This document shows positions 1 to 6,403 of a DNA stretch of 64,000 nucleotides, in pieces. Position 1 is the stretch's first letter. Each line of letters starts with the position of its first letter. This DNA comes from CAYTZH01 sp964442285. Its GTDB lineage: Bacteria > Myxococcota_A > UBA9160 > JAFDET01. The notes beneath the pieces were generated by a model. That model was not told the DNA's origin and ran no database searches. It saw nothing but the letters and a program-made list of their open reading frames with translations. A program made the position numbers and the translations under genes. The stretch is taken from positions 1 to 64,000 of the forward strand of contig CAYTZH010000009.1 in NCBI GenBank assembly GCA_964442285.1, read 5' to 3'.

Positions 1-1
1 C

Positions 2-250
2 ACTGGCCACCCTAGCTGCGTTATGAGCACGAGCTTCACCAACCTGGTGCTGGCCCAGCTCGAGCTCTGGGAGAACCACACCAAGTACGAGAAGCGGGTG
101 TACATCCTTCCGAAGAAGCTCGACGAGGAGGTCGCCCGGCTCCACCTCGAGAAGCTCGGCGTGAAGCTCACCAGGCTCACGGAGAAGCAGGCCGACTACA
201 TCGGCGTGGCGGTCGACGGCCCCTACAAGCCGGAGCACTACCGCTACTGA
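2..250 (+). CDS. ahcY: Adenosylhomocysteinase, C-terminal part (5' truncated by window edge)
   Basis: The frame is open from base 2. It reads TGHPSCVMSTSFTN and ends in the nearly invariant SAHH tail, with LDEEVARLHLEKLGVKLT, then QADYIG, then GPYKPEHYRY just before TGA. In the family this tail contributes Lys and Tyr residues to NAD binding in the neighbouring subunit. The enzyme hydrolyses S-adenosylhomocysteine to adenosine and homocysteine in the cytoplasm, relieving product inhibition of methyltransferases. About 82 residues are present, so more than 80% of the protein lies upstream of the window. The ATG at 23 is an internal methionine, not the start. The stop overlaps a CTG that is in frame with the next gene. 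Confidence 0.97.
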   Translation, partial: TGHPSCVMSTSFTNLVLAQLELWENHTKYEKRVYILPKKLDEEVARLHLEKLGVKLTRLTEKQADYIGVAVDGPYKPEHYRY

Positions 251-348
251 GCCAGACGCCGTCGCCCCGATGGCCCGGGCCGCAGCCGCTCGGCCCGGAG
301 CCGCGGCTCCTCGCCGAGCGCCGCAGCCGCCTGGCGGAGCTCTGGGGC

Positions 349-993
349 GTGGTGCGCATCGCGGCCGAGTTCCTGCGCGGCATGCGAGCGCTCCACTTCC
401 TGGGTCCGTGCGTCACGGTCTTCGGCTCGGCGCGCTTCGGCACAGATCATCCCCACTACGCCCTGGCCCGGGAGCTGGGGCGGGCTCTCGCGGAGGCGGG
501 CTACACCGTCATGACCGGCGGCGGCCCGGGCATCATGGAGGCCGCCAACCGCGGCGCCCGGGAGGCCGGCGGCCTCTCCGTGGGCTGCAACATCCGGCTC
601 CCCCAGGAGCAGGACCCCAACCCCTACCTCGACCGCTTCGTCGAGTTCGAGCACTTCTTCGTGCGCAAGGTGATGCTGGTCAAGTACTCGTCGGCCTTCG
701 TGGTGATGCCCGGCGGCTTCGGCACCCTGGACGAGATCTTCGAGACCGTCACGCTCATCCAGACCGGCAAGATCGGAAGCTTCCCGGTGATCACCATGGG
801 CGGCGAGTACTGGGAGCACCTGCGCACCTTCGTCCGCGAGACCATGGTGGCCGAAGGCACCATCGACGAGGACGAGCTGGCCCTGGTCCGGCCCGCCGAC
901 CGCGTCGCCGACGCCCTCGCCGCCATCGGCCCGATCCGCCCGCCCCGCCGCCTGCGCCCGCTCCGGGCCCTCGGCGAACGCGCCCCGCGCTGA
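349..993 (+). CDS. LOG-family (TIGR00730-type) nucleotide 5'-monophosphate phosphoribohydrolase-like protein
   Basis: The protein carries the two LOG signatures: GGGPGIMEAANRGA (nucleotide-binding loop) and PGGFGTLDEIFE. Family members cleave the N-glycosidic bond of nucleoside monophosphates (cytokinin riboside phosphate in plants) and were long misnamed lysine decarboxylases. The fold is a cytoplasmic Rossmann dimer. The GTG at 349 is the first canonical start, but it leaves only a short lead before FLRGMRALHF. The frame stays open upstream to a CTG at 247 that overlaps the ahcY stop (CTGA), and related proteins usually have about 40 residues before this point. The true start may therefore be 247. 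The bacterial substrate cannot be told from sequence. Confidence 0.85.
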   Translation: MVRIAAEFLRGMRALHFLGPCVTVFGSARFGTDHPHYALARELGRALAEAGYTVMTGGGPGIMEAANRGAREAGGLSVGCNIRLPQEQDPNPYLDRFVEFEHFFVRKVMLVKYSSAFVVMPGGFGTLDEIFETVTLIQTGKIGSFPVITMGGEYWEHLRTFVRETMVAEGTIDEDELALVRPADRVADALAAIGPIRPPRRLRPLRALGERAPR

Positions 994-1028
994 GCAACGT
1001 GACGGGCGCCCCCCCTGGATCCGTCTGA

Positions 1029-1034
1029 TAGTCT
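1029..1034 (+). promoter_or_regulatory. Putative -10 element TAGTCT, 6 nt before the start
   Basis: TAGTCT lies exactly 6 bases before the ATG at 1041. No Shine-Dalgarno sequence separates them, so transcription would begin at or next to the start codon. It belongs to a recurring TAnnnT class in this window. No convincing -35 was found. Confidence 0.4.
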
Positions 1035-1040
1035 CCATAG

Positions 1041-1403
1041 ATGCGACGCAGCTGGATTCTGGTCGTCGCGTTCTGCGTCGGCTGCCACGGTCTCCACACG
1101 ACGATCCCCTCCGTCGAGCCCGAGACCCGCGACCTCTGCGCCGATCTCGGTTGGGCCGTCTACATCGTCTCGGAGTACCGGGCCCGGGGCGACAGCCGCG
1201 AGGACCAGGTCGTGTGGGCGAACCGGAGCATCCCCTCCGAGGAGGTCCGCTACCACACCCTGCGCATCATCCACTATGCCTACGTCGCCGAGGATGCGCC
1301 CCTGGCCCTCGGACTGGAGGCGCTGGCCCACTGCCGACGCGACGGGCGGGGACGCGCCGTCGTGGACTTCCGACAGCCCCCCGACCCACGCGCATTCCGC
1401 TGA
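1041..1403 (+). CDS. Small secreted protein of unknown function
   Basis: This is a 120-residue protein starting MRRSWILVVAFCVGCHG, a short positively charged and hydrophobic export signal that could be processed as a lipoprotein at Cys15, although Cys rather than Leu at -3 is atypical. The mature part is charged and holds four more Cys residues, including DLCADLGW and AHCRRDGRG. No family was recognised. The ATG at 1041 has no ribosome site but has a TAnnnT hexamer 6 nt upstream, consistent with a leaderless mRNA. It ends 24 nt before the convergent SDR gene. Confidence 0.6.
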   Translation: MRRSWILVVAFCVGCHGLHTTIPSVEPETRDLCADLGWAVYIVSEYRARGDSREDQVVWANRSIPSEEVRYHTLRIIHYAYVAEDAPLALGLEALAHCRRDGRGRAVVDFRQPPDPRAFR

Positions 1404-1427
1404 GAAGCGGATCCGGAGCCCGCGCGG

Positions 1428-2237
1428 CTACGCCAGGTACATGCCGCCGTTGACCTGGAAGACCTGGCCGCTGACGTAGCCGGAGATCTTCGGGTCGGCG
1501 AGGGCGCAGATGAAGTGGGCCATCTCCGCGGGCTCGGCGATGCGGCCCACCAGGGTGGCGGCGCCCATGGCGCGGATGCCGCCCTCGCCCACCTCGGCGA
1601 GCATGGGCGTGTTGACCGGGCCGGGGGCGACGGCGTTGACGCGGACCCGGTAGCCCGAGTACTCCCGCGCCGTGGTGCGGGTGGCGGCCTCGATGGCGCC
1701 CTTGGCGGCGGTGTAGTCGATCTGGCCGATGTTGCCGTTGCGGGCCGACACCGACGAGAAGTTCACGATGAAGCGGTTCACGCCGTCGTCGAGGGGGGCG
1801 TTGCCGTTCTCCTTGAAGAGCGGGTGCCAGTGCTGGGCCGCCAGCTCGCGGGTGAACAGGAAGGTGCCGTGGAGGTGCACCGCGAGGACGAGCTTGAAGT
1901 CCTCGTAGCTCTTCTTGGCGATCCGGGCGTCGCGGGTGATGCCGGCCACGTTGACCAGGCCGTTGATGCGGCCGGTGGCCTCCAGGGCCGTCGCCACCGC
2001 CTGCTTCACGGCGTCCTCGTCGGTGACGTTCGCCGCGGCGACCACCGGATCCGACCCGCCCGCCGCGGCGATCTCCTTGGCCGCCTCCTCGAGGCGGGCG
2101 GGATCGAGGTCCACCAGCACCACCCGGGCGCCGTGGGCGGCCAGGGCCCGGGCCACGGCGTTGCCGATGCCCTGGGCCGCGCCGGTCACGATGTGGGTCT
2201 CGCCGTCGAAGGCGCCTTCGCGCAGTACGCGTTCCAT
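1428..2237 (-). CDS. SDR-family NAD(P)-dependent oxidoreductase
   Basis: This is a classical 269-residue short-chain dehydrogenase. It has the cofactor loop TGAAQGIG (residues 18-25), VDLD after beta-2 (an acidic residue favouring NAD), NVAG in place of the usual NNAG, FSSVSA for the catalytic Ser, and Tyr175-x-x-x-Lys179 in YTAAK. The C-terminus ends in VNGGMYLA, typical of the 3-oxoacyl-ACP/hydroxyacyl reductase-like branch. An insertion before the catalytic Ser (about residues 135-155, HPLFKENGNAPLDDG) lengthens the protein over the usual 250. The ATG at 2237 follows GAGGAG. It lies 25 nt downstream of the LLM oxidoreductase gene on the same strand, so the two are probably cotranscribed. 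The substrate is unknown. Confidence 0.9.
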   Translation of the reverse strand: MERVLREGAFDGETHIVTGAAQGIGNAVARALAAHGARVVLVDLDPARLEEAAKEIAAAGGSDPVVAAANVTDEDAVKQAVATALEATGRINGLVNVAGITRDARIAKKSYEDFKLVLAVHLHGTFLFTRELAAQHWHPLFKENGNAPLDDGVNRFIVNFSSVSARNGNIGQIDYTAAKGAIEAATRTTAREYSGYRVRVNAVAPGPVNTPMLAEVGEGGIRAMGAATLVGRIAEPAEMAHFICALADPKISGYVSGQVFQVNGGMYLA

Positions 2238-2262
2238 GGGGGTCTCCTCGGGAAGTGGCCCG

Positions 2263-3135
2263 TCAGCCGACCTTCGCGATCACGTCGTCGGCGAAGCCGG
2301 AGAGGGCGGCGATCTTCTGCTCCAGGGGCTGGTCGACCCCGTCGTAGGGGTTGCGGAAGCCGACGATCACGTCGGTGACGCCCTTGTCCTCGAGGCGCCG
2401 GATGCCGTCGGGGGTGTAGGCGTCCAGGGAGATCACGTGGATCTCGAAGGGCTCGCGCTCCCGGCCGTGCTCCCGCCGCAGCTCGCCCAGTCGGGCCAGG
2501 GCGCCGTCGAGGTCGGCGGCCTGGCCGCCGCCGGCGTGCATCCAGCCGTCGCCGAGGCGGGCCGCCCGACGCAGCGCGGCGTCGGCGTGGCCGCCGATCA
2601 GCACGGGCAGGGGCCGGTCCGGGACGGGACAGAGCTTGATGCGCGGCACGTCGTAGTACGGGCTGTGGTGCTCGGCGTAGTCGCCGGTCCAGAGCGCGCG
2701 CATCAGCGGGATCATCTCGTCCATACGCTTGCCGCGGGTCTTCCAGTCGGTGCCGGTGGCCTCGAAGTCCTCGGGCCAGGGCGAGAGGCCCACGCCCAGG
2801 GCGAAGCGGCTCTGGGAGATGACGGCCACCGACGCGGCCTGCTTGGCCACGAGCACGGGATGCCGGATCGGCAGCTTCACCACGAAGGTGGTGAAGCGCA
2901 GGCGCGTGGTCACCGCCGCCAGGGCGGGGATCAGGCTGAAGGGCTCGAGGAAGGGCACGTCCTCGAGGAACTCGCGCCCGCCGTCGTCGGTGTAGGGGTA
3001 CTTCGCGCTCGACTGCTCCGGGTAGCAGATGCTGTCGGGCACCGTGAAGGAGTGCCAGCCGTGCTGCTCCGCGGCCACCGCCAGGGGCAGGTAGTGGCTG
3101 GGGTCGCACATGGACTCGGCGTAGGTGAAGCGCAC
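2263..3135 (-). CDS. LLM-class flavin-dependent oxidoreductase
   Basis: This is a 290-residue TIM-barrel protein of the luciferase-like family, which uses FMN or F420. Visible landmarks are FTYAESM near the N-terminus, RLRFTTFVVKLP..HPVLVAK in the middle, FALGVGLSPWPEDFEATG (coenzyme region), RGKRMDEMIPLMRALWTG, and PVLIGGHADAALRRAARLGDGW. The start is taken as the GTG at 3135, preceded by AGGAG at a 6-nt gap. The frame stays open much further upstream, but that part lies antisense to the HAD gene and looks non-coding. A damaged paralogue lies at 47131-47668. The substrate and the choice of FMN or F420 cannot be decided here. Confidence 0.88.
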   Translation of the reverse strand: MRFTYAESMCDPSHYLPLAVAAEQHGWHSFTVPDSICYPEQSSAKYPYTDDGGREFLEDVPFLEPFSLIPALAAVTTRLRFTTFVVKLPIRHPVLVAKQAASVAVISQSRFALGVGLSPWPEDFEATGTDWKTRGKRMDEMIPLMRALWTGDYAEHHSPYYDVPRIKLCPVPDRPLPVLIGGHADAALRRAARLGDGWMHAGGGQAADLDGALARLGELRREHGREREPFEIHVISLDAYTPDGIRRLEDKGVTDVIVGFRNPYDGVDQPLEQKIAALSGFADDVIAKVG

Positions 3136-3184
3136 GGGGGACTCCTGGCATCCCGAGCCTCGGCTCCGGATCCACGGGCCGGGC

Positions 3185-3225
3185 AGCCTAGCTCGCCTCC
3201 CGGGCGAACGCCTGCGCGCTAGGCT
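3185..3225. promoter_or_regulatory. Divergent promoter region with a perfect inverted repeat
   Basis: AGCCTAGC (3185-3192) and GCTAGGCT (3218-3225) are perfect inverted copies 25 nt apart. Read outward, each gives TAGGCT, a TAnnnT -10-like hexamer. One serves the HAD gene on the plus strand (7 nt before its ATG) and the other the LLM/SDR pair on the minus strand (about 50 nt before its GTG). The same bases could also be a dyad operator. Confidence 0.45.
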
Positions 3226-3232
3226 CGCCCCC

Positions 3233-4018
3233 ATGAGCGCAACGAAGCTGCTGGAGGGCGTGGAGGTCGCCTGCTTCGACCTCTTCGACACGCTGATCGA
3301 GATCGACACCCGCCGCCTGCCCGAGGTGGACTGGCAGGGCGAGCGGATCCGCTCCACGGTGCCCCTGGTGCACGACGCCGTGCTGGCCGGACGGGGCGTG
3401 GCGATCGAGGCCCTGGTGACGGCCCTGCGCGAGATGTGGCGGGAGGTGCGGGCCGAGATGAACCGGCCGGGGCTGCCGCCGGACGCGCGCTGGGCGGAGG
3501 TCCCCGCGCGGCAGAAGTTCCGCCGGGTGCTGCACAAGCTCGGGCCGATCCCGGCGGAGGAGGTCGAGGCGTTGGCCGACGCCCTGGCGCACCACCACCA
3601 CGAGGCCCTGGTCTCGGCGGCGGTCGCCGTGGAGGGCGCCGCAGAGGTGCTCGAGCGGGTGCGCGCCCGGGACGTGCCCACGGTGCTCGTCTCCAACTGG
3701 GACCACGCGGACGCCGGTCCCGCCATCCTCGAGCAGACCCATCTGACGGATCTGCTGGATCACGTGGTGATCTCCGAGGCGGTCGGCCTGCGCAAGCCGC
3801 ATCCCCGGATCTTCGAGCTGGCCCTGGCGCCCTACGGCGCGGCGCCGACCCGGGGCCTCCACGTGGGCGACACGGCGGAGGCCGACGCCCGGGGCGCCGG
3901 CGAGCTGGGCATGCGCACGGTCTGGATCGACCGCGCGGGCAAGGGCTGGCCCGGCGACGAGAGACCGCGGCCGAGCCTGGTCGTCGACGCGCTGGCGGAG
4001 CTGCTCGAGCACCTCTGA
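3233..4018 (+). CDS. HAD-superfamily hydrolase (HAD-IA type)
   Basis: This is a 261-residue protein. Motif I is CFDLFDTL with the predicted nucleophile Asp16, motif II is VLVSNWD, motif III is the Lys in LRKPHPRIF, and motif IV is HVGDTAEAD. Motif I is of the FDxFDT type, so the residue two after the nucleophile is Phe rather than the acid/base Asp of DxD phosphatases. The reaction (phosphatase or another hydrolase) therefore stays open. The cap domain is helical (about residues 25-115, with a HHHHE run). The ATG at 3233 has no Shine-Dalgarno sequence but has TAGGCT 7 nt upstream. It is divergent from the LLM oxidoreductase. Confidence 0.88.
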   Translation: MSATKLLEGVEVACFDLFDTLIEIDTRRLPEVDWQGERIRSTVPLVHDAVLAGRGVAIEALVTALREMWREVRAEMNRPGLPPDARWAEVPARQKFRRVLHKLGPIPAEEVEALADALAHHHHEALVSAAVAVEGAAEVLERVRARDVPTVLVSNWDHADAGPAILEQTHLTDLLDHVVISEAVGLRKPHPRIFELALAPYGAAPTRGLHVGDTAEADARGAGELGMRTVWIDRAGKGWPGDERPRPSLVVDALAELLEHL

Positions 4019-4048
4019 GTCGCCTCGGGCGAGCGGGTCTGCTTCCGC

Positions 4049-4054
4049 TATGTT
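4049..4054 (+). promoter_or_regulatory. Putative -10 element TATGTT before the radical SAM gene
   Basis: TATGTT lies 7 nt before the ATG at 4062, placing a start site at or beside that ATG. No ribosome site is present. The upstream ATG at 4050 lies inside the hexamer and is therefore a less likely start. Confidence 0.4.
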
Positions 4055-4061
4055 TTCGCCC

Positions 4062-5120
4062 ATGGCGAGACGCGGCGCCCTGGAGAATCCGCCGAACCGC
4101 TTCGAGCGCGTCCGGATCGAGCCGGATTCCGGGGGCCGTGCCCCCGACGAGCCGGATCTCTCCGCCGACCCCCGCACCCGCTACTACGACGATCCCACCC
4201 GGAGCGTGCTGGCCCGCAACCAGAGCCCCGATGTCGGCTTCGACGTCAGCATCAACCCGTACCGGGGCTGCGCCCACGGCTGCATCTACTGCTACGCCCG
4301 CCCCACCCACGAGTACCTGGGCTTCTCCGCCGGGCTCGACTTCGAGACGCGGATCCTGGTGAAGCGCGAGACGCCGGCGCTCCTGCGCCGCAAGCTGGCG
4401 TCGGCCCGCTGGCGCCCCCAGGTGATCGGGCTCTCGGGCGTCACCGACTGCTACCAGCCGGTCGAGCGGCGGCTGCGTCTCACCCGCGGCTGCCTCGAGG
4501 TGCTGGCGGAGTTCCGGAATCCCGTCGCCCTCGTGACCAAGAACCGGCTGGTGCTGCGGGACCGGGACCTGCTCGAGGATCTGGCCCGACACCGCTGCGT
4601 GCAGGTCCAGGTGTCGCTCACGACGCTGGATCCGTCGCTGCATCGGGTCATGGAGCCGCGGGCCTCGGCGCCGGCCCTGCGGCTCGACGCGATGCGGCGG
4701 CTCTCCGAGGCCGGGGTGCCGGTGGGCGTGATGGTGGCCCCGGTGATCCCGGGCCTGAACGACCACGAGATCCCCGCCCTGCTCGAGGCCGCGGCCGGCG
4801 CCGGCGCCCGCTCCGCGGCCTACCTCGTGGTGCGCCTGCCCCACGGCGTGAAGGAGCTCTTCGCCGCCTGGCTCGAGCGTCACTACCCGCAGCGGAAGGA
4901 GAAGGTGCTCTCGCGGCTGCGGGCCCTGCGCGGCGGACGCCTCTCGGACCCGCGCTTCGGCAGCCGGCACCGGGGCGAAGGCCTCTTCGCCGACCAGATC
5001 CGCGACCTCTTCCGGCTCTCGGCCCGTCGCCACGGCCTCGATCGGCCGCCGGCGCCGCTCGCCACCGAGGCCTTCCGGCGTCCCGACGAGGCGCCCAGCC
5101 CCCAGCTCGCGCTCTTCTAG
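4062..5120 (+). CDS. Radical SAM protein of the PA0069/Rv2578c family
   Basis: The cluster motif CAHGCIYC (CxxxCxxC, which binds a 4Fe-4S cluster with SAM) lies in GCAHGCIYCYARPTHEYLG, a sequence typical of the PA0069/Rv2578c radical SAM group. It is followed by GLDFETRILVK, then VIGLSGVTDCYQPVE. The group is annotated as DNA-repair or photolyase-like, but its substrate is not established. The length is 352 residues. The start is taken at ATG 4062 (MARRGALENPP) because the hexamer TATGTT lies 7 nt upstream and includes the alternative ATG at 4050. It is convergent with the lipoprotein gene below, overlapping by 4 nt. Confidence 0.9.
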   Translation: MARRGALENPPNRFERVRIEPDSGGRAPDEPDLSADPRTRYYDDPTRSVLARNQSPDVGFDVSINPYRGCAHGCIYCYARPTHEYLGFSAGLDFETRILVKRETPALLRRKLASARWRPQVIGLSGVTDCYQPVERRLRLTRGCLEVLAEFRNPVALVTKNRLVLRDRDLLEDLARHRCVQVQVSLTTLDPSLHRVMEPRASAPALRLDAMRRLSEAGVPVGVMVAPVIPGLNDHEIPALLEAAAGAGARSAAYLVVRLPHGVKELFAAWLERHYPQRKEKVLSRLRALRGGRLSDPRFGSRHRGEGLFADQIRDLFRLSARRHGLDRPPAPLATEAFRRPDEAPSPQLALF

Positions 5121-5449
5121 CGGCGGTCTTCCGCGTACGTGGAGTTGAACGTGTAGGAGACCACGCGCCCCTCGGCATCGAAGCGCAGCACCAGGTCGCG
5201 GGTGCGGGCCTCGGCGAAGAGCGAGTAGCGGTAGTGGCCGTAGGTCCAGGTGCGGCGGCCGTCGTCCACCCCCGTGCGCCAGGGCTCGCCGAACCAGTCC
5301 CGCGCCTCCGCCCGGGTCGTCTCACCGAGACGGATCCGCTCGACCGGATCGACGGGGAACTCGTGGCCCACGCTGAGGCAGCCCGAGATCCCCCCGACGA
5401 GGCCTGACAGCGCCAGCCCGAGCGCGACGCGGCGGCGAGGATCAGTCAC
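5117..5449 (-). CDS. BamE/SmpA-like lipoprotein
   Basis: This is a 110-residue lipoprotein. The signal peptide ends in GGISGC, giving a lipidated Cys. It is followed by RIRLGETTRAEARDWFGEPW, WTYGHYRYSL and LVLRFDAEGRVVSYTFNST. The G-x-T-x-x-E-x-x-x-x-G-x-P pattern and the closing beta strand match the SmpA/OmlA (BamE) fold used in outer-membrane protein assembly and by many unrelated lipoproteins. The GTG at 5449 follows GGGAGG and overlaps the end of the upstream AsmA-like gene by 8 nt, so the two are translationally coupled. It is shorter and more divergent than true BamE, so a role in the BAM complex is only a possibility. Confidence 0.75.
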   Translation of the reverse strand: MTDPRRRVALGLALSGLVGGISGCLSVGHEFPVDPVERIRLGETTRAEARDWFGEPWRTGVDDGRRTWTYGHYRYSLFAEARTRDLVLRFDAEGRVVSYTFNSTYAEDRR

Positions 5450-6323
5450 TCGCCTCCCCCTCCTTGTCCTTGCGGCCGAGCAGGCCACCCAGGCCCTTTA
5501 CGGCCTCCTCCGCCAGCTTGCCCGCGGCCTCGCCGGCCTCCTCGGAGACCGCCTCGCCGAGCCCGGAGTCGCCCACGAGCTTCTGGACCTCGGACTGCAC
5601 GGTCCCGCCGACCTCGTAGGGCACCCGATCCAGCCGCTGCAGGCCCGCCTGGAGCTCGCCGCCGATGCCGCCCGGGAGCGCGGCGCCCTTCGCCACCGCG
5701 TTGAGGATGGCGGTGAGCACCATCGACCAGAGCTCGGCGGTGTCGACGCCGCCGCCCTTCTCGCCGACGTTGCGCAGCCGGATCAGCGGCACGCTGACGG
5801 TCTGCTCGACGGCGGCAGCGGCGTTGGCGCGGAGGCGCACGGTGGCCCGGACGTCCTCGATGCGCAGCTCGCGGATCACGACCGGCGTCTCGCCGGCCTG
5901 GGACTCGGCCGGCGGCTCGGCCTGGCCGGACTCGAAGCGGCGCAGGTTGCGCAGGATCGCGTCGTAGTTGCTCTCCCGCAGCCTTCGCTCGAGCTGGATC
6001 TCGATGTCGCCGAGGACGAGCTCCGGCACCACGAGCGGCGTCTGGGTGAGCGTGGCGGTCTCCACGTTGACCCGGCCGCGCCCGAGCGCGAAGAAGTCGC
6101 CCTCGTAGCCGGCCGGATTGGCCACCCGCAGCCCGCCGATGGAGAAGGCCGGCGGGAGGAAGCGCAGCCCCACGCCGCCCACCCGGGTGGGGACGCCGAG
6201 GGCGTAGGTGCCGCCCTCCTCGATCGCCCTGCCGGCGACTTCGTCGATCCGCCACCAGAGGACGGTCAGGGCCAGGACCAGGAGGGCGAGAAGACCCAGG
6301 AACCCGCGGAGGAGCCATCGCAT
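5442..6323 (-). CDS. AsmA-like inner-membrane-anchored protein
   Basis: This is a 293-residue protein with one N-terminal membrane helix (residues 6-24, GFLGLLALLVLALTVLWW). It continues with IDEVAGRAIEEGGTYALGVPT, then GGLRVANPAGYEG and the repeating short beta strands of an AsmA/DUF748-type domain (TPLVVPELVLGDIEIQLE). Such proteins are thought to guide lipid transport or envelope assembly in the periplasm. The C-terminus is Glu/Gly-rich and ends LLGRKDKEGEASD. It is the first gene of a two-gene unit with the BamE-like lipoprotein. The family match rests on pattern, not on a diagnostic residue. Confidence 0.7.
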   Translation of the reverse strand: MRWLLRGFLGLLALLVLALTVLWWRIDEVAGRAIEEGGTYALGVPTRVGGVGLRFLPPAFSIGGLRVANPAGYEGDFFALGRGRVNVETATLTQTPLVVPELVLGDIEIQLERRLRESNYDAILRNLRRFESGQAEPPAESQAGETPVVIRELRIEDVRATVRLRANAAAAVEQTVSVPLIRLRNVGEKGGGVDTAELWSMVLTAILNAVAKGAALPGGIGGELQAGLQRLDRVPYEVGGTVQSEVQKLVGDSGLGEAVSEEAGEAAGKLAEEAVKGLGGLLGRKDKEGEASD

Positions 6324-6403
6324 GACGGCAGCTTACCCGCAGAAGGGTCGGAGCGGGATGGGTGGTCAACTCCGGACCCAGGAGGGCCGATGACGGTGCC
6401 GTC

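Noticed and set aside
2263..3726. Extended LLM oxidoreductase of 487 residues starting at 3726
   Set aside because: The extra N-terminal part is antisense to the HAD gene and low-complexity. GTG 3135 has AGGAG and gives the family-normal length.
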